Shown here piece after piece: positions 15,676-22,396 of a DNA stretch of 52,063 nucleotides. The DNA is taken from assembly GCF_001612685.1 (NCBI RefSeq), contig NZ_BDAY01000089.1, positions 1 through 52,063 on the forward strand. Reading direction: 5' to 3'. Numbering within the stretch: position 1 is the stretch's first letter; every line of letters starts with the position of its first letter. Made by a program: the position numbers and the translations under genes. Under the pieces are notes generated by a model that was given only the letters and a program-made list of their open reading frames with translations, was not told the DNA's origin and did not search any database. Source of the DNA: Nocardia altamirensis NBRC 108246 (GTDB lineage Bacteria; Actinomycetota; Actinomycetes; Mycobacteriales; Mycobacteriaceae).

Positions 15676-16217
15676 CTCCTCAGCAGCCTGAGGAATTCGC
15701 GCATCCACGCCGGATGATCCGGCCAGGCGCGGCCGGTGACGATGTTCTCGTCGACGTACGCCTCGCTGTCGACGAACTTCGCGCCTGCCGCCTCGATGTC
15801 AGGGGCCAGCGCCGGATAGGCGCTGCACGCGCGGCCGACCAAAACGCCTGCGGCAGCGAGGATCAGCGGCCCGTGGCAGAGCGCGGCGATGGGCTTGCCC
15901 GCCTCCGCGAAGTGGCGGGCCAGCTGTCGGCAGTCCGGGTTGTTGCGCAGGTATTCCGGTGCGCGGCCGCCCGGCACCACCAGCGCGTCATAGGCGGCCG
16001 GGTCGACATCTTCGAACGCGATGTCGGCGGGCCAAGTGTGGCCTGGCTTTTCGGTGTACGTATCGAAGCCGTCGACGAAGTCGTGCACCACGAACTGCAG
16101 CTTCTTGACGGCGGGGGCCGCGATGTCCACCTCGTGGCCCTCTTCGAGTAGGCGCTGATACGGGTACATGACCTCGAGGTCTTCCGCCGCGTCGCCGGTG
16201 ATCAACAGAATCTTCAC
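15672..16217 (-). CDS. DJ-1/PfpI family protein
   Basis: A 181-residue class I glutamine amidotransferase-like protein. The nucleophile elbow AALCHGP places Cys at residue 114 followed by His115, and the conserved acidic residue is in the AEDLEV segment (Glu15). The strand VVPGGRAPEYL and the typical C-terminal WPDHPAWMREFLRLL are present. Family members act as deglycases, glyoxalase III or proteases of stress response; the substrate here is not known. GTG 16217 is preceded by AAGGAGG at good spacing, and the longer upstream frame is unlike the family. Confidence 0.9.
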   Translation of the reverse strand: MKILLITGDAAEDLEVMYPYQRLLEEGHEVDIAAPAVKKLQFVVHDFVDGFDTYTEKPGHTWPADIAFEDVDPAAYDALVVPGGRAPEYLRNNPDCRQLARHFAEAGKPIAALCHGPLILAAAGVLVGRACSAYPALAPDIEAAGAKFVDSEAYVDENIVTGRAWPDHPAWMREFLRLLRS

Positions 16218-16418
16218 GGTGATTCCACCTCCTTCTCGAGGATCCGCCCACCGTCCAAGACGGTCAATACCAGCGGGCGCGTCGCGCCGCTGACCAGACC
16301 GGTGGGTGTCGTGCGGGCCAGTGCGGACGGGTCGGTGTCGTGCGGATCTGTGGGTGTCGTCCGGGGGTCGCAGGCGACCCGGCGATCGGTGTCGGTGGGG
16401 GCGGCTAGGGTGTACGGC

Positions 16419-17624
16419 GTGGCAGGTGTCTTCGATCGGTTGGTCGGCCAGGATGCGGTCGAGTCCGAGCTGACGGCTGCCGCCATCGCGGCGCGTGCCG
16501 ATGTGGTTCAGGGGGCGATGACGCACTCGTGGCTGTTCACGGGGCCGCCCGGATCAGGGAGATCCATTGCGGCACTGTGCTTTGCGGCCGCACTGCAGTG
16601 CACCGACCCTGGCTCGCCCGGCTGCGGCCGCTGCCATGCCTGCACCACCACCATGGCGGGCACGCACGGTGATGTGCGTCGGGTGATCCCCGAGGGGCTG
16701 AGCATCAGCACCAAGGAGATGCGCGAGATCGTGCAGATCGCGTCCCGCAGGCCGAGCACCGGCCGCTGGCAGGTGGTGGTCATCGAGGACGCCGACCGGC
16801 TGACCGAAGCCGCGGGCAACGTACTGCTGAAGGTGGTCGAGGAGCCGCCGGACCGGACCGTGTTCCTGCTCTGTGCGCCCTCGGTCGATCCGGAAGACAT
16901 CTCGGTGACGCTGCGCTCCCGCTGCCGGCATGTGCACCTGGTGACCCCGTCGGTCCCTGCCATCGCGCAGGTGCTCCGCGACCGCGACAAACTCGACGAG
17001 AAGACCGCGAACTGGGCCGCTTCGATCAGTGGCGGCCACGTCGGCCGCGCCCGTCGCCTGGCCACCGACGAAGAGGCACGCGCCCGCCGCCAACGCGCAT
17101 TGGCACTGGTCGCCGCCGCGTCGAAGCCCGGCGCCGCCTACGCCGCAGCCGACGTACTGGTGAAGGCCGCCGACGACGAAGCCAAGCAGATGAGCGCAAC
17201 CCGCGACGACCGCGAGCGCGAGGAACTGGCCACCGCCATGGGTGCCGGTGGCACCGGCAAGGGCGCGGCAAGCGCCACCCGCGGTTCCGCGGGCGTACTC
17301 AAAGACTTGGAGCGACGGCAGAAGTCGCGAGCCACCCGCACCGGCCGCGACGCGCTCGATCGCGCCCTGATCGACGTCGCAGGCGTCTACCGCGACGCCC
17401 TCGCTGTCCGTTTCGGCGCCGCCCGCAACGGCTCAGGCGTCGCCCTCACCCACCCCGACATGTCCGACCAGATCCACGACCTGGCCCGCCGCGTCAGCCC
17501 CGAAAACCTGCTCCGCTCCATCGACGCCGTCCTCGACTGCCGCGAAGCCCTCGACCTCAACGTCAAACCCCGCTTCGCCTTGGCTGCCCTGGCCGCCGCC
17601 CTGATGTCCGCCCAAACCACGTAA
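16419..17624 (+). CDS. holB: DNA polymerase III delta-prime subunit
   Basis: Clamp-loader subunit of 401 residues from GTG 16419, the same length as recalled for Rv3644c. It begins VAGVFDRLVGQDAVESEL. The P-loop reads GPPGSGRSIAAL, with Arg in place of Lys, as expected for a subunit that does not hydrolyse ATP. The zinc module is CTDPGSPGCGRCHAC near residues 65-80. SRC-type motif is LRSRCRHVHL near residue 167 (the arginine finger). The C-terminal part holds the oligomerisation helices. It loads the sliding clamp with the tau/gamma and delta subunits. The frame extends upstream to 16302, but GTG 16419 fits the family. Confidence 0.93.
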   Translation: MAGVFDRLVGQDAVESELTAAAIAARADVVQGAMTHSWLFTGPPGSGRSIAALCFAAALQCTDPGSPGCGRCHACTTTMAGTHGDVRRVIPEGLSISTKEMREIVQIASRRPSTGRWQVVVIEDADRLTEAAGNVLLKVVEEPPDRTVFLLCAPSVDPEDISVTLRSRCRHVHLVTPSVPAIAQVLRDRDKLDEKTANWAASISGGHVGRARRLATDEEARARRQRALALVAAASKPGAAYAAADVLVKAADDEAKQMSATRDDREREELATAMGAGGTGKGAASATRGSAGVLKDLERRQKSRATRTGRDALDRALIDVAGVYRDALAVRFGAARNGSGVALTHPDMSDQIHDLARRVSPENLLRSIDAVLDCREALDLNVKPRFALAALAAALMSAQTT

Positions 17625-17813
17625 CCCCGCCGGGTCTACGTAGTAGACCGACTCGCGCGCTGTCCTCGTGCGACCGGACGGGCGCGACCTGCGGCTGAAC
17701 TTCTTCGATGGCCAACCCGCCGACCACGAGCCTGCCGACCTTCCGGACCGCGATGACCACCCGTTTTCACAATCCACCCCCCGAGGCGATAGACTCGCCA
17801 GGCCGAAAGGCAC

Positions 17814-17886
17814 GCCGCCTTAGCTCAGTCGGTAGAGCGCTTCACTCGTAATGAAAAGGTCGGGGGTTCGATTCCCCCAGGCGGCT
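17814..17886 (+). tRNA. tRNA-Thr (anticodon CGT)
   Basis: Full cloverleaf: acceptor GCCGCCT/AGGCGGC, D-arm GCTC/GAGC, anticodon arm CTTCA-CTCGTAA-TGAAA (one mismatch at the base) with CGT at 17847-17849, T-arm GGGGG-TTCGATT-CCCCC, discriminator T, then an encoded CCA at 17887-17889. The 3' half is the attL copy of the integrated element, so this functional tRNA is a chromosome/element hybrid. Confidence 0.95.
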
Positions 17887-17889
17887 CCA
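17845..17889 (+). repeat. attL: tRNA 3'-half repeat
   Basis: These 45 bases match 31746-31790 at 41 positions. The first 18 (CTCGTAATGAAAAGGTCG, anticodon loop through variable loop) are identical and form the likely strand-exchange core. The four differences lie in the T-stem. Confidence 0.92.
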
Positions 17890-17895
17890 TTAAAA

Positions 17896-17934
17896 GGGTC
17901 TCTGACATGCGCATCGTGTGTCAGGGACCTTTTT
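17896..17934 (+). terminator. Terminator after tRNA-Thr
   Basis: GGTCTCTGACA pairs with TGTCAGGGACC (one G-U pair) around a 10-base loop and is followed by TTTTTG. It lies inside the element, so the element supplies the terminator for the tRNA gene. Confidence 0.8.
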
Positions 17935-17980
17935 GCTGGTCGAACGAAGATTCGATGTGCGTGCAGTATGCGTGTCGGCG

Positions 17981-18223
17981 TCACTGAACAGGCGTTCGAG
18001 GACTGCCCAATGTCTGCATCTGATGGGTTACAGCGACGGCGGCCTTCATTGCTCGGAGCGATTGCCTGTCCCGCTTGGTGGGTGTGGGAAGGCTGTTGAA
18101 ATCCACACCCGCCAGTATCGCGTCGGCGATGAGCTTGGACGGGCTCTCGATCTTGGCTCGATCTCGGAATGTCAGCATCGGGTTCGCGGCGGTCCACCAT
18201 GCCTTACGTAGTGAGGTTCGCAT
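17981..18223 (-). CDS. Small hypothetical protein downstream of integrase
   Basis: An 80-residue frame beginning MRTSLRKAWWTAANPMLTFR, with a basic amphipathic composition and the segment SPSKLIADAILAGVDFNSLP that looks like ordinary coding sequence. No family recognised and no strong ribosome binding site. It lies between the integrase stop and attL on the integrase strand, so it could be cotranscribed with int, or act in excision; that is only positional reasoning. The rest of the left end (18224-18348) shows no gene, and may hold integrase arm sites. Confidence 0.45.
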   Translation of the reverse strand: MRTSLRKAWWTAANPMLTFRDRAKIESPSKLIADAILAGVDFNSLPTPTKRDRQSLRAMKAAVAVTHQMQTLGSPRTPVQ

Positions 18224-18348
18224 GTTCGCATGATATGAATGTGGGTTTGACCGGCGGAGATGCTGCGCTGAGCGCGTCTGTGAACGTCTGGGGATAACTC
18301 TCGCGACAGTGTGTGTCGGTACGAACGTGCGGGCGCGTACGGACGAAC

Positions 18349-19713
18349 CTAGACGCTCTTGCGCGTCCTCGGGATGAACGCGGTCACGTTGTCGGCGCTC
18401 GTTTGGGCTACGTCCTCGAACATGGACACGTAGACCTCCATCGTCAGCTTCATGTCGGCGTGCCCCAACGTCTCTTGAACGGTCTTCGGATCAGAGCCCG
18501 ACGCGATCATGAGCGAACCGGCGGTGTGGCGAACATCGTGCAGCCGGATCGGTGGCAGGTCGGCGGCTGCGGCAAGGCGCTTGAACAGCTTGGTGAACTG
18601 GTTCGGGTCCAGGTCGCGCCCATCCTCGCGGGTGAAGATGCGGTCGGACTTGGTGTACGCCTCGCCCCATTTCAGCTGTTCGCGTTTCTGCGCGGCGCGG
18701 TAGGTCTTCAGGAGTGAGACGTTCTCTGTGCCGAGGGCGACGGTGCGGTCGCCAGCGTCGGACTTGGGCGTGTCCTCGATGACGCCGGATGGGCTGTGCA
18801 CCAACTGACTTTCGATCGTCACGGCCTTGTTGTCCCAGTCGATATCCGGCCAGTCCAAGCCGAGCGATTCGCCACGCCGCAAGCCACGGGTACCCAGGAT
18901 GTGCCAGAGGGCGTAGAGGCGGTCACCTTCGACAGCATCGAGGAATGCGCCCAGGTGATCGGCACGCCAGACCATGACCGTGGAGGGTGTGGGCGCTTCA
19001 CGTCGTGCCTGCCTCGGGGTGCGGCCTTCCTCGATGAGCTTGGCAATGGCATCGCGCCAAGCCTTTTCGCGTGCCTTGGTCCAGACGAGCGCCTTGGGTG
19101 GCTTGCCCGATGGGAGCTTGACGAGCTTGGCGACGTTCACCGTGACCAGACCCTCACGCAGGGCATCGCTGAGGCAGCTACGGAGCATCGCGCGCATTCG
19201 CTGCATGGCAGACGGTCCGGTGACGCGAGCTTTGATCTTGCCGCGCCGGATCTCTTCGTTGCGTTCCTCGATGTGCTCGAAAGCCGCGGTGAGGTGATGG
19301 ACGCGAAGGTCGTCCAGCTTCACGCGACCGATGTACAGCCCCCATCGCACGGAGTACCGGGTGTAGTGGTCGTGGGTGTTGCCCTTCAGTTCGTGCGCCT
19401 TGCCCTTGAGCCAGGTCTCCATGTACTCGGCGACGGTCTGACGCTCGGTGACGACCACGCCCCGATTCGCCTTGGCGCGCAGTTCATCAAGGGCGGCCTG
19501 TGCTTCGTCCTTGGTCGAGAATCCCGAGCGCGTGACGTTCTTCCGCTTGCCAGCCACGGTGACGCCGAGCGAGAACGCCCAGGTGCCATGATTCGCCCAA
19601 TTGCCGTTGGGACGCTTGAGCTTCGGGCACTTCTGCCCCAGCTGACGCCGCTTACCGTCCGGGCCCACTTCCGTGCAGCCACACCGACGGTGGACGTATC
19701 CGGTTCCTGCCAT
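18349..19713 (-). CDS. int: Tyrosine-type site-specific integrase
   Basis: A 454-residue phage/ICE-type integrase. The N terminus has the Cys motif CGCTEVGPDGKRRQLGQKC often seen in actinobacterial integrases. Next come an arm-binding region (GTWAFSLGVTVAGKRKNVTRSGFSTKDEAQ), a SAM-like core-binding domain (residues about 105-200) and the catalytic domain. Catalytic residues are visible: Arg in LRRGESLGLDW (about 278), His-x-x-Arg in LHDVRHTAG (about 393), His in LGHADM (about 416) and Tyr in EVYVSMF (about 427). ATG 19713 is preceded by AAGAAGG. It should catalyse integration at tRNA-Thr and, with a directionality factor, excision. Confidence 0.95.
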   Translation of the reverse strand: MAGTGYVHRRCGCTEVGPDGKRRQLGQKCPKLKRPNGNWANHGTWAFSLGVTVAGKRKNVTRSGFSTKDEAQAALDELRAKANRGVVVTERQTVAEYMETWLKGKAHELKGNTHDHYTRYSVRWGLYIGRVKLDDLRVHHLTAAFEHIEERNEEIRRGKIKARVTGPSAMQRMRAMLRSCLSDALREGLVTVNVAKLVKLPSGKPPKALVWTKAREKAWRDAIAKLIEEGRTPRQARREAPTPSTVMVWRADHLGAFLDAVEGDRLYALWHILGTRGLRRGESLGLDWPDIDWDNKAVTIESQLVHSPSGVIEDTPKSDAGDRTVALGTENVSLLKTYRAAQKREQLKWGEAYTKSDRIFTREDGRDLDPNQFTKLFKRLAAAADLPPIRLHDVRHTAGSLMIASGSDPKTVQETLGHADMKLTMEVYVSMFEDVAQTSADNVTAFIPRTRKSV

Positions 19714-19791
19714 TGTCTTGCCTTCTTTCTGGAGAAATGCGACGAGCCCCACGCATCGCGCAGGGCCCATCGGGGGTAGGTGGGTGTGGAG

Positions 19792-20313
19792 TCAGGCGGC
19801 GGATTGGTAACCCGGTCGGAGGCTGACGAGGGGGATTCCGTGAGTGTTCCGCAACCAGTCCTCGAAGTACGTCCAGGTGAGGTCGGCGGGCAAGCGAAAA
19901 CAGCTCTCGACATCGTTCGGGATGACTGCGTAGGCGTAGTCGGGGAGCGAGCGGAGGTCGAGACTGAGCCCACATGTGGGTCCGAAGTCAACGATCTGGC
20001 AGGACCACCGCGTCGGCGTGTATCCGCGGTCTTCGTCTTTCCAGACGATCCGCTTTCCCTCGGCGAGACTGAGCCATTCGACAACGTAGGTCTCAAGGGT
20101 CGATCCGTGTTGGAAGTGCGTCAGGCGATCCCCTGCGCAGTTCCTGCAGAAGTCGCCAATCTCGATGACCTGATGGCCATTTGGGTCACAAATGATTCGG
20201 TCCGGGTGGCCCACGTCGCAGCACCCCTCGTCGTCGCAGTGGCTGAAACCCCCTTCGCCTGGACGACTGGGTATGTCGAGAAAGCTTCCATCGAGATATG
20301 CGTCGAGTGTCAT
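19792..20313 (-). CDS. Hypothetical protein with N-terminal Cys/His cluster
   Basis: A 173-residue protein of no known family. Near residues 25-60 it has CDDEGCCDVGHPDRIIC followed by CRNC, enough Cys and His for one metal-binding site. The rest (ETYVVEWLSLAEGKRIVWKDEDRGYTPTRWSCQIVDF) looks like a small beta-rich domain. ATG 20313 follows GAGGAGAA. It is in line with the 59-residue zinc-ribbon gene upstream (13-base gap) and the integrase downstream, so the three may form an operon. Confidence 0.7.
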   Translation of the reverse strand: MTLDAYLDGSFLDIPSRPGEGGFSHCDDEGCCDVGHPDRIICDPNGHQVIEIGDFCRNCAGDRLTHFQHGSTLETYVVEWLSLAEGKRIVWKDEDRGYTPTRWSCQIVDFGPTCGLSLDLRSLPDYAYAVIPNDVESCFRLPADLTWTYFEDWLRNTHGIPLVSLRPGYQSAA

Positions 20314-20326
20314 TGCCGTTCTCCTC

Positions 20327-20506
20327 TCAGGCGGCTTGGGATCGGGACTGCTTGAGTTCGCACGGCCTGCACACCTCGTTGTGCAGTAGCGCCGTGTCGA
20401 AGAGCTGAGCGCAGGCGGTGCAGTACATCGCCCAGTAGTCGGGCTGGCCGGGGTTGCTGACGATCCACTTCTTGCGATCGGTCTTGGATTTGCGGTATGT
20501 CGGCAT
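20327..20506 (-). CDS. Small zinc-ribbon protein (59 residues)
   Basis: Reads MPTYRKSKTDRKKWIVSNPG and onward, with two CxxC pairs (MYCTACAQLF and VCRPCELK) 18 residues apart, a minimal zinc ribbon. The basic N terminus suggests nucleic acid binding. ATG 20506 has AAGGA 8 bases upstream. It lies directly upstream of the previous gene on the same strand. No specific function can be given. Confidence 0.65.
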   Translation of the reverse strand: MPTYRKSKTDRKKWIVSNPGQPDYWAMYCTACAQLFDTALLHNEVCRPCELKQSRSQAA

Positions 20507-20593
20507 TGTCGTTGTCCTTCAGTCGATTTCAGGTGTCTAGGAGGCGCGTAGGGCGCCTGTCGGGATGCAGTGCGTGTGGTTGCTTGGTCGGCG

Positions 20594-21061
20594 TCACTCA
20601 CCGCCCTCTGGGAGCGCGTTCTGTAGCTCGATGAGCTGGCTGTGGAGGGTGGTCAGCGTGCGGCGTTCTCGGGCGATCTCATCAGCCCGGCGCGAATTAG
20701 CTTCTGTCAGTTCATCAACCACACGCCCGATGTCGTACGCGACCTCCTTTGCTGGGTTACCGGGGATGTGCAAGTCGTCTAGGCCGCTCGCTGGATACTT
20801 TGTGCCGGAAGAGATTTCGATCTCGTCCACACCACTCGGTGGAGTGAAGAACGAGCCGACTGGCACGCGCAGGATCTGAGCAAATACGAACAGCTCGCTT
20901 GCGGTGAAGGCACGTTCGCCCCGCTCTGCTGCGGATATGGCTTGTCGTGGGTATGCCTTGTCGAGCGCTTCGCCGACACGTCGCCCCAACTCGGGCTGTG
21001 AGTAGCCCATGGCTTCACGGGCGATGCGGATTCGCTCACCCACTATGCGTTCGATCTTCAA
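20594..21061 (-). CDS. XRE-family HTH repressor
   Basis: From TTG 21061, which has AAGGAGG five bases upstream, the protein has 155 residues; the frame continues to 21127 but that part covers the promoter and operator. The HTH is IRIAREAMGYSQPELGRRVG with the second helix region KAYPRQAISAAERGERAFTASEL. The middle (FAQILRVPVGSFFTPP) is typical of Cro/C1-type regulators, and the C terminus is a coiled coil (DELTEANSRRADEIARERRTLTTLHSQL), probably for dimerisation. Divergent from the early gene at 21217, it is the best candidate for the repressor that keeps the element quiet. Confidence 0.85.
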   Translation of the reverse strand: MKIERIVGERIRIAREAMGYSQPELGRRVGEALDKAYPRQAISAAERGERAFTASELFVFAQILRVPVGSFFTPPSGVDEIEISSGTKYPASGLDDLHIPGNPAKEVAYDIGRVVDELTEANSRRADEIARERRTLTTLHSQLIELQNALPEGGE

Positions 21062-21099
21062 TCCGTCCTCCTTGTGGCTTCCGTCGCGTCTTAGGGGGA

Positions 21100-21150
21100 A
21101 CTGTACACCGTTCGTGTAACCGGACACAAACGCTACATATTGACTTTCGA
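21100..21150. promoter_or_regulatory. Divergent promoter/operator between XRE repressor and early gene
   Basis: CGTTCGTGT (21109-21117) and ACACAAACG (21124-21132) form an inverted repeat with a 6-base spacer and one mismatch. It overlaps the minus-strand promoter TTGTGT-N18-TACAGT (TACAGT complement at 21100-21105). TTGACT at 21140-21145 is a possible -35 for the plus-strand gene. This fits autorepression and control of the replication genes. Confidence 0.5.
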
Positions 21151-21216
21151 TCGCGCCGTGTGCATTGTTGATGGCGACACGACATCAAAACAGCAGGTAG
21201 AAAGGTGTTTTTGAAG

Positions 21217-21801
21217 ATGATCACGTACCCCAGGGAAGGGCTGAAACAGCTCACACAAGAGGAAGTCAACGAGCAGCCGTTGCTGCTGGGCGTCCCGATG
21301 ATGACCAAGCTGTTGGGTCTGACGAAGCAGCGGATTCACATCTTGCTCAGGAAAGAAGGGATTGGCTTCAAAATCTATCGGATCAACCACACCACGCGGT
21401 TCTCGACGTTCGAGGTACTGCGAGGGCTGGGGTACGACACGACCGAGCTTGAGCGACGGCTTAGGACGAAGCCGATGTACAGCGCCGCCGAACTGGCCCG
21501 GATGTTCAGCCTGACGTACGGCCTCGTTAAGCCGCTCCTTGAGACGTCGGACATCACGCCTGTTCAGTTGGGCATGCATTCGCGTTACCCCACACCGGGC
21601 CTCGCGTCATGGCTGGGTGTGGAGCCTGATCATGCCCCACGCACACAGACGTCTACGTCGAGTGGAGAACCGGGCATCTCATCGTGTGTGAAGACCAAGC
21701 GAGGCACAGTGATTCGGCCCGGCAAGCCGTATCGCTTCTCCGGCAAGGTCTACGACGGCTCGGACGTGATCGTCATCGCTCGTGCGCTCGGTGTGGCCTG
21801 A
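21217..21801 (+). CDS. HTH DNA-binding protein, possibly excisionase/replication regulator
   Basis: A 194-residue protein with two HTH-like segments: PMMTKLLGLTKQRIHILLRKEG near residue 30 and SAAELARMFSLTYGLVKPLLE near residue 90, each followed by basic strands. The C terminus (RPGKPYRFSGKVYDGSDVIVIARALGVA) may be a small beta domain. ATG 21217 lies 11 bases after AGAAAGG; a GTG at 21205 overlaps that ribosome binding site. It is the first gene rightward from the repressor, a place where element excisionases and replication activators are commonly found. No firm family. Confidence 0.65.
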   Translation: MITYPREGLKQLTQEEVNEQPLLLGVPMMTKLLGLTKQRIHILLRKEGIGFKIYRINHTTRFSTFEVLRGLGYDTTELERRLRTKPMYSAAELARMFSLTYGLVKPLLETSDITPVQLGMHSRYPTPGLASWLGVEPDHAPRTQTSTSSGEPGISSCVKTKRGTVIRPGKPYRFSGKVYDGSDVIVIARALGVA

Positions 21802-21875
21802 CATGCGCGCCGACAACGAATCACGCGCGAACGACGGTGCCAGGCGCTCACGGCGTCTGCTGGGCGGTGATACCG

Positions 21876-22025
21876 ATGCTGGGTAACGGCGTGCTCGATT
21901 ATGTGCTCGCGATCGTTGCTGTACCAGGTGACCAGGCGAACGAATGGCCTTATGCCGCAGCGCTTCCCATCGGTCTGGCGTTGTACCTGATCTATCCACA
22001 CCGGCCCGGAGCGGGGCGAGGATGA
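21876..22025 (+). CDS. Small membrane protein (49 residues)
   Basis: MLGNGVLDYVLAIVAVPGDQ followed by AAALPIGLALYLIYPHRPG gives one or two short hydrophobic segments. A GTG nine bases upstream is an alternative start. The stop overlaps the next start (GATGA, 22022-22025), which supports coupled translation. A competing 27-codon frame at 21803-21886 overlaps it. Function unknown. Confidence 0.45.
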   Translation: MLGNGVLDYVLAIVAVPGDQANEWPYAAALPIGLALYLIYPHRPGAGRG

Positions 22026-22396
22026 GACGCCGCCGGTACGAACCGCCTCCGCTGCAAGGAGCGACCGAAGCGCCAGTGTCGGCGCTGGAATTCGTCGCGC
22101 TGTTCGTGTGTCCAGCGTGTGGAGGTAAGGCCGATCTGCTTGAGAGTCCGCGTAGCTGGGCCGTCGAGATCGACCACGCCGAGGACTGCGCGAATCCGAT
22201 AGCTGCGCCTGAGTTCGATGAGCCGGACGTGGAGGACCCACGGGACCGGATCAGGTACCCGGAGCTGTTCGCCCCTCCACCTGTGGACCTCGATCACATC
22301 GACTGCCGTCACGGGCCGTTGGGACGGCTCTACTGCGAACGCAAGCGGCGATTGGCGGAGCGCGTCCGACGCGCAGAACAGGAAGCACAGAAATGA
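22022..22396 (+). CDS. Hypothetical protein with CxxC motif, upstream of replication gene
   Basis: A 124-residue protein starting MRRRRYEPPPLQG. It contains VCPACGGK near residue 35, plus EDCANP and DCRHGPLGRLYCERKRR, together a possible zinc site. Many acidic residues lie in the middle and a basic helix at the end. ATG overlaps the previous stop, and its own stop overlaps the start of the primase-helicase gene (ATGA, 22393-22396), so it is in a translationally coupled replication operon. It may be an accessory replication protein; this is inferred only from position. Confidence 0.7.
   Translation: MRRRRYEPPPLQGATEAPVSALEFVALFVCPACGGKADLLESPRSWAVEIDHAEDCANPIAAPEFDEPDVEDPRDRIRYPELFAPPPVDLDHIDCRHGPLGRLYCERKRRLAERVRRAEQEAQK

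Noticed and set aside
17820..18200. Minus-strand ORF with GNRTPDLFITSEALYRLS over the tRNA
   Set aside because: This is the well-known false protein made by reading a tRNA gene antisense.
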